A stretch of DNA of 5,183 nucleotides from an uncultured Myxococcales bacterium (GTDB taxonomy: Bacteria > Myxococcota_A > UBA9042). Of this stretch, positions 5,116 through 5,183 are shown piece after piece (the first letter of the stretch is position 1; each line of letters begins with the position of its first letter). A model generated the notes under the pieces. It was not told the origin of the DNA. It did no database searches and saw only the letters and a list, made by a program, of their open reading frames with translations. A program made the position numbers and the translations under genes. The stretch is from assembly GCA_937915965.1 (NCBI GenBank), contig CALGHC010000410.1, positions 1 to 5,183 on the forward strand. The letters are read 5' to 3'.

Positions 5116-5183
5116 CGCCCGGAGAGCCCGCCCGGAGAGCCCGCCCGGAGAGCCCGCCCGGAGAGCCCGCCCGGAGAGCCCGC
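5116..5183. repeat. 13-bp perfect tandem repeat with G-quadruplex geometry on the minus strand
   Basis: The unit GGAGAGCCCGCCC (plus strand) occurs in four exact copies starting at 5121, 5134, 5147 and 5160, with an 11-base partial copy from 5173 that is cut by the window edge. The 5-base run CGCCC at 5116-5120 matches the end of a preceding unit. On the minus strand the unit is GGGCGGGCTCTCC, so two adjacent units give four GGG runs with loops of 1, 6 and 1 nt, the canonical intramolecular G-quadruplex pattern. Thirteen is not a multiple of three, and the array lies outside any gene I can support, so it is probably intergenic. There are no spacers, which rules out a CRISPR array. Total copy number is unknown. 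Confidence 0.93.

Noticed and set aside
5116..5183. CRISPR array
   Set aside because: The 13-bp units are directly adjacent with no spacers and are too short for CRISPR repeats.

Overview
The window is very GC-rich and every gene I can support is on the minus strand. Genes are therefore read from right to left (high to low coordinates). The organism is most likely a member of the Myxococcota (myxobacteria or relatives). The main reason is that one gene encodes a TIGR03790-type secreted protein ending in what looks like a MYXO-CTERM sorting tail: Gly-Cys, then a hydrophobic helix, then an Arg cluster. Base composition, long antisense shadow ORFs and a Cys-type lipoprotein signal on another gene fit this.

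Layout in transcription order. (1) 5183-4969 is a gene-free upstream region. Its outer part is a perfect 13-bp tandem repeat that runs off the window edge and has G-quadruplex geometry on the minus strand. (2) 4968-3673 encodes a 431-aa phosphotransferase of the APH/EcKL (CHK-like) kinase fold with a hydrophobic N-terminal segment. (3) 3619-1928 encodes the 563-aa TIGR03790 protein: weak signal peptide, TIGR03790 core, Ig-like module, Gly/Asp linker, MYXO-CTERM-like tail. (4) 1845-1129 encodes a 238-aa, extremely acidic, repetitive protein with a helical C-terminal part and no recognised family. (5) 1114-323 encodes a 263-aa predicted lipoprotein with a papain-like (NlpC/P60- or CHAP-like) domain. 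It begins only 14 bp after gene 4. (6) A hairpin with a short U-tract at 276-297 may end this run. (7) 181-1 is the N-terminus of phosphoenolpyruvate carboxylase, cut by the left edge.

Genes 2-5 are co-directional with gaps of 53, 82 and 14 bp, so they could be one transcript. The strongest coupling is between the acidic protein and the papain-like lipoprotein. At least two of the four products appear exported (the surface-sorted protein and the lipoprotein), and the kinase may be membrane-associated. This suggests, without proving, an envelope-related gene neighbourhood. The carboxylase gene belongs to central metabolism (anaplerotic oxaloacetate formation) and is probably a separate unit. 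I see no RNA genes, CRISPR array, insertion sequence or integrase. I do not see convincing evidence of a wholly new system. The most unusual items are the acidic protein/lipoprotein pair and the G-quadruplex-type repeat.
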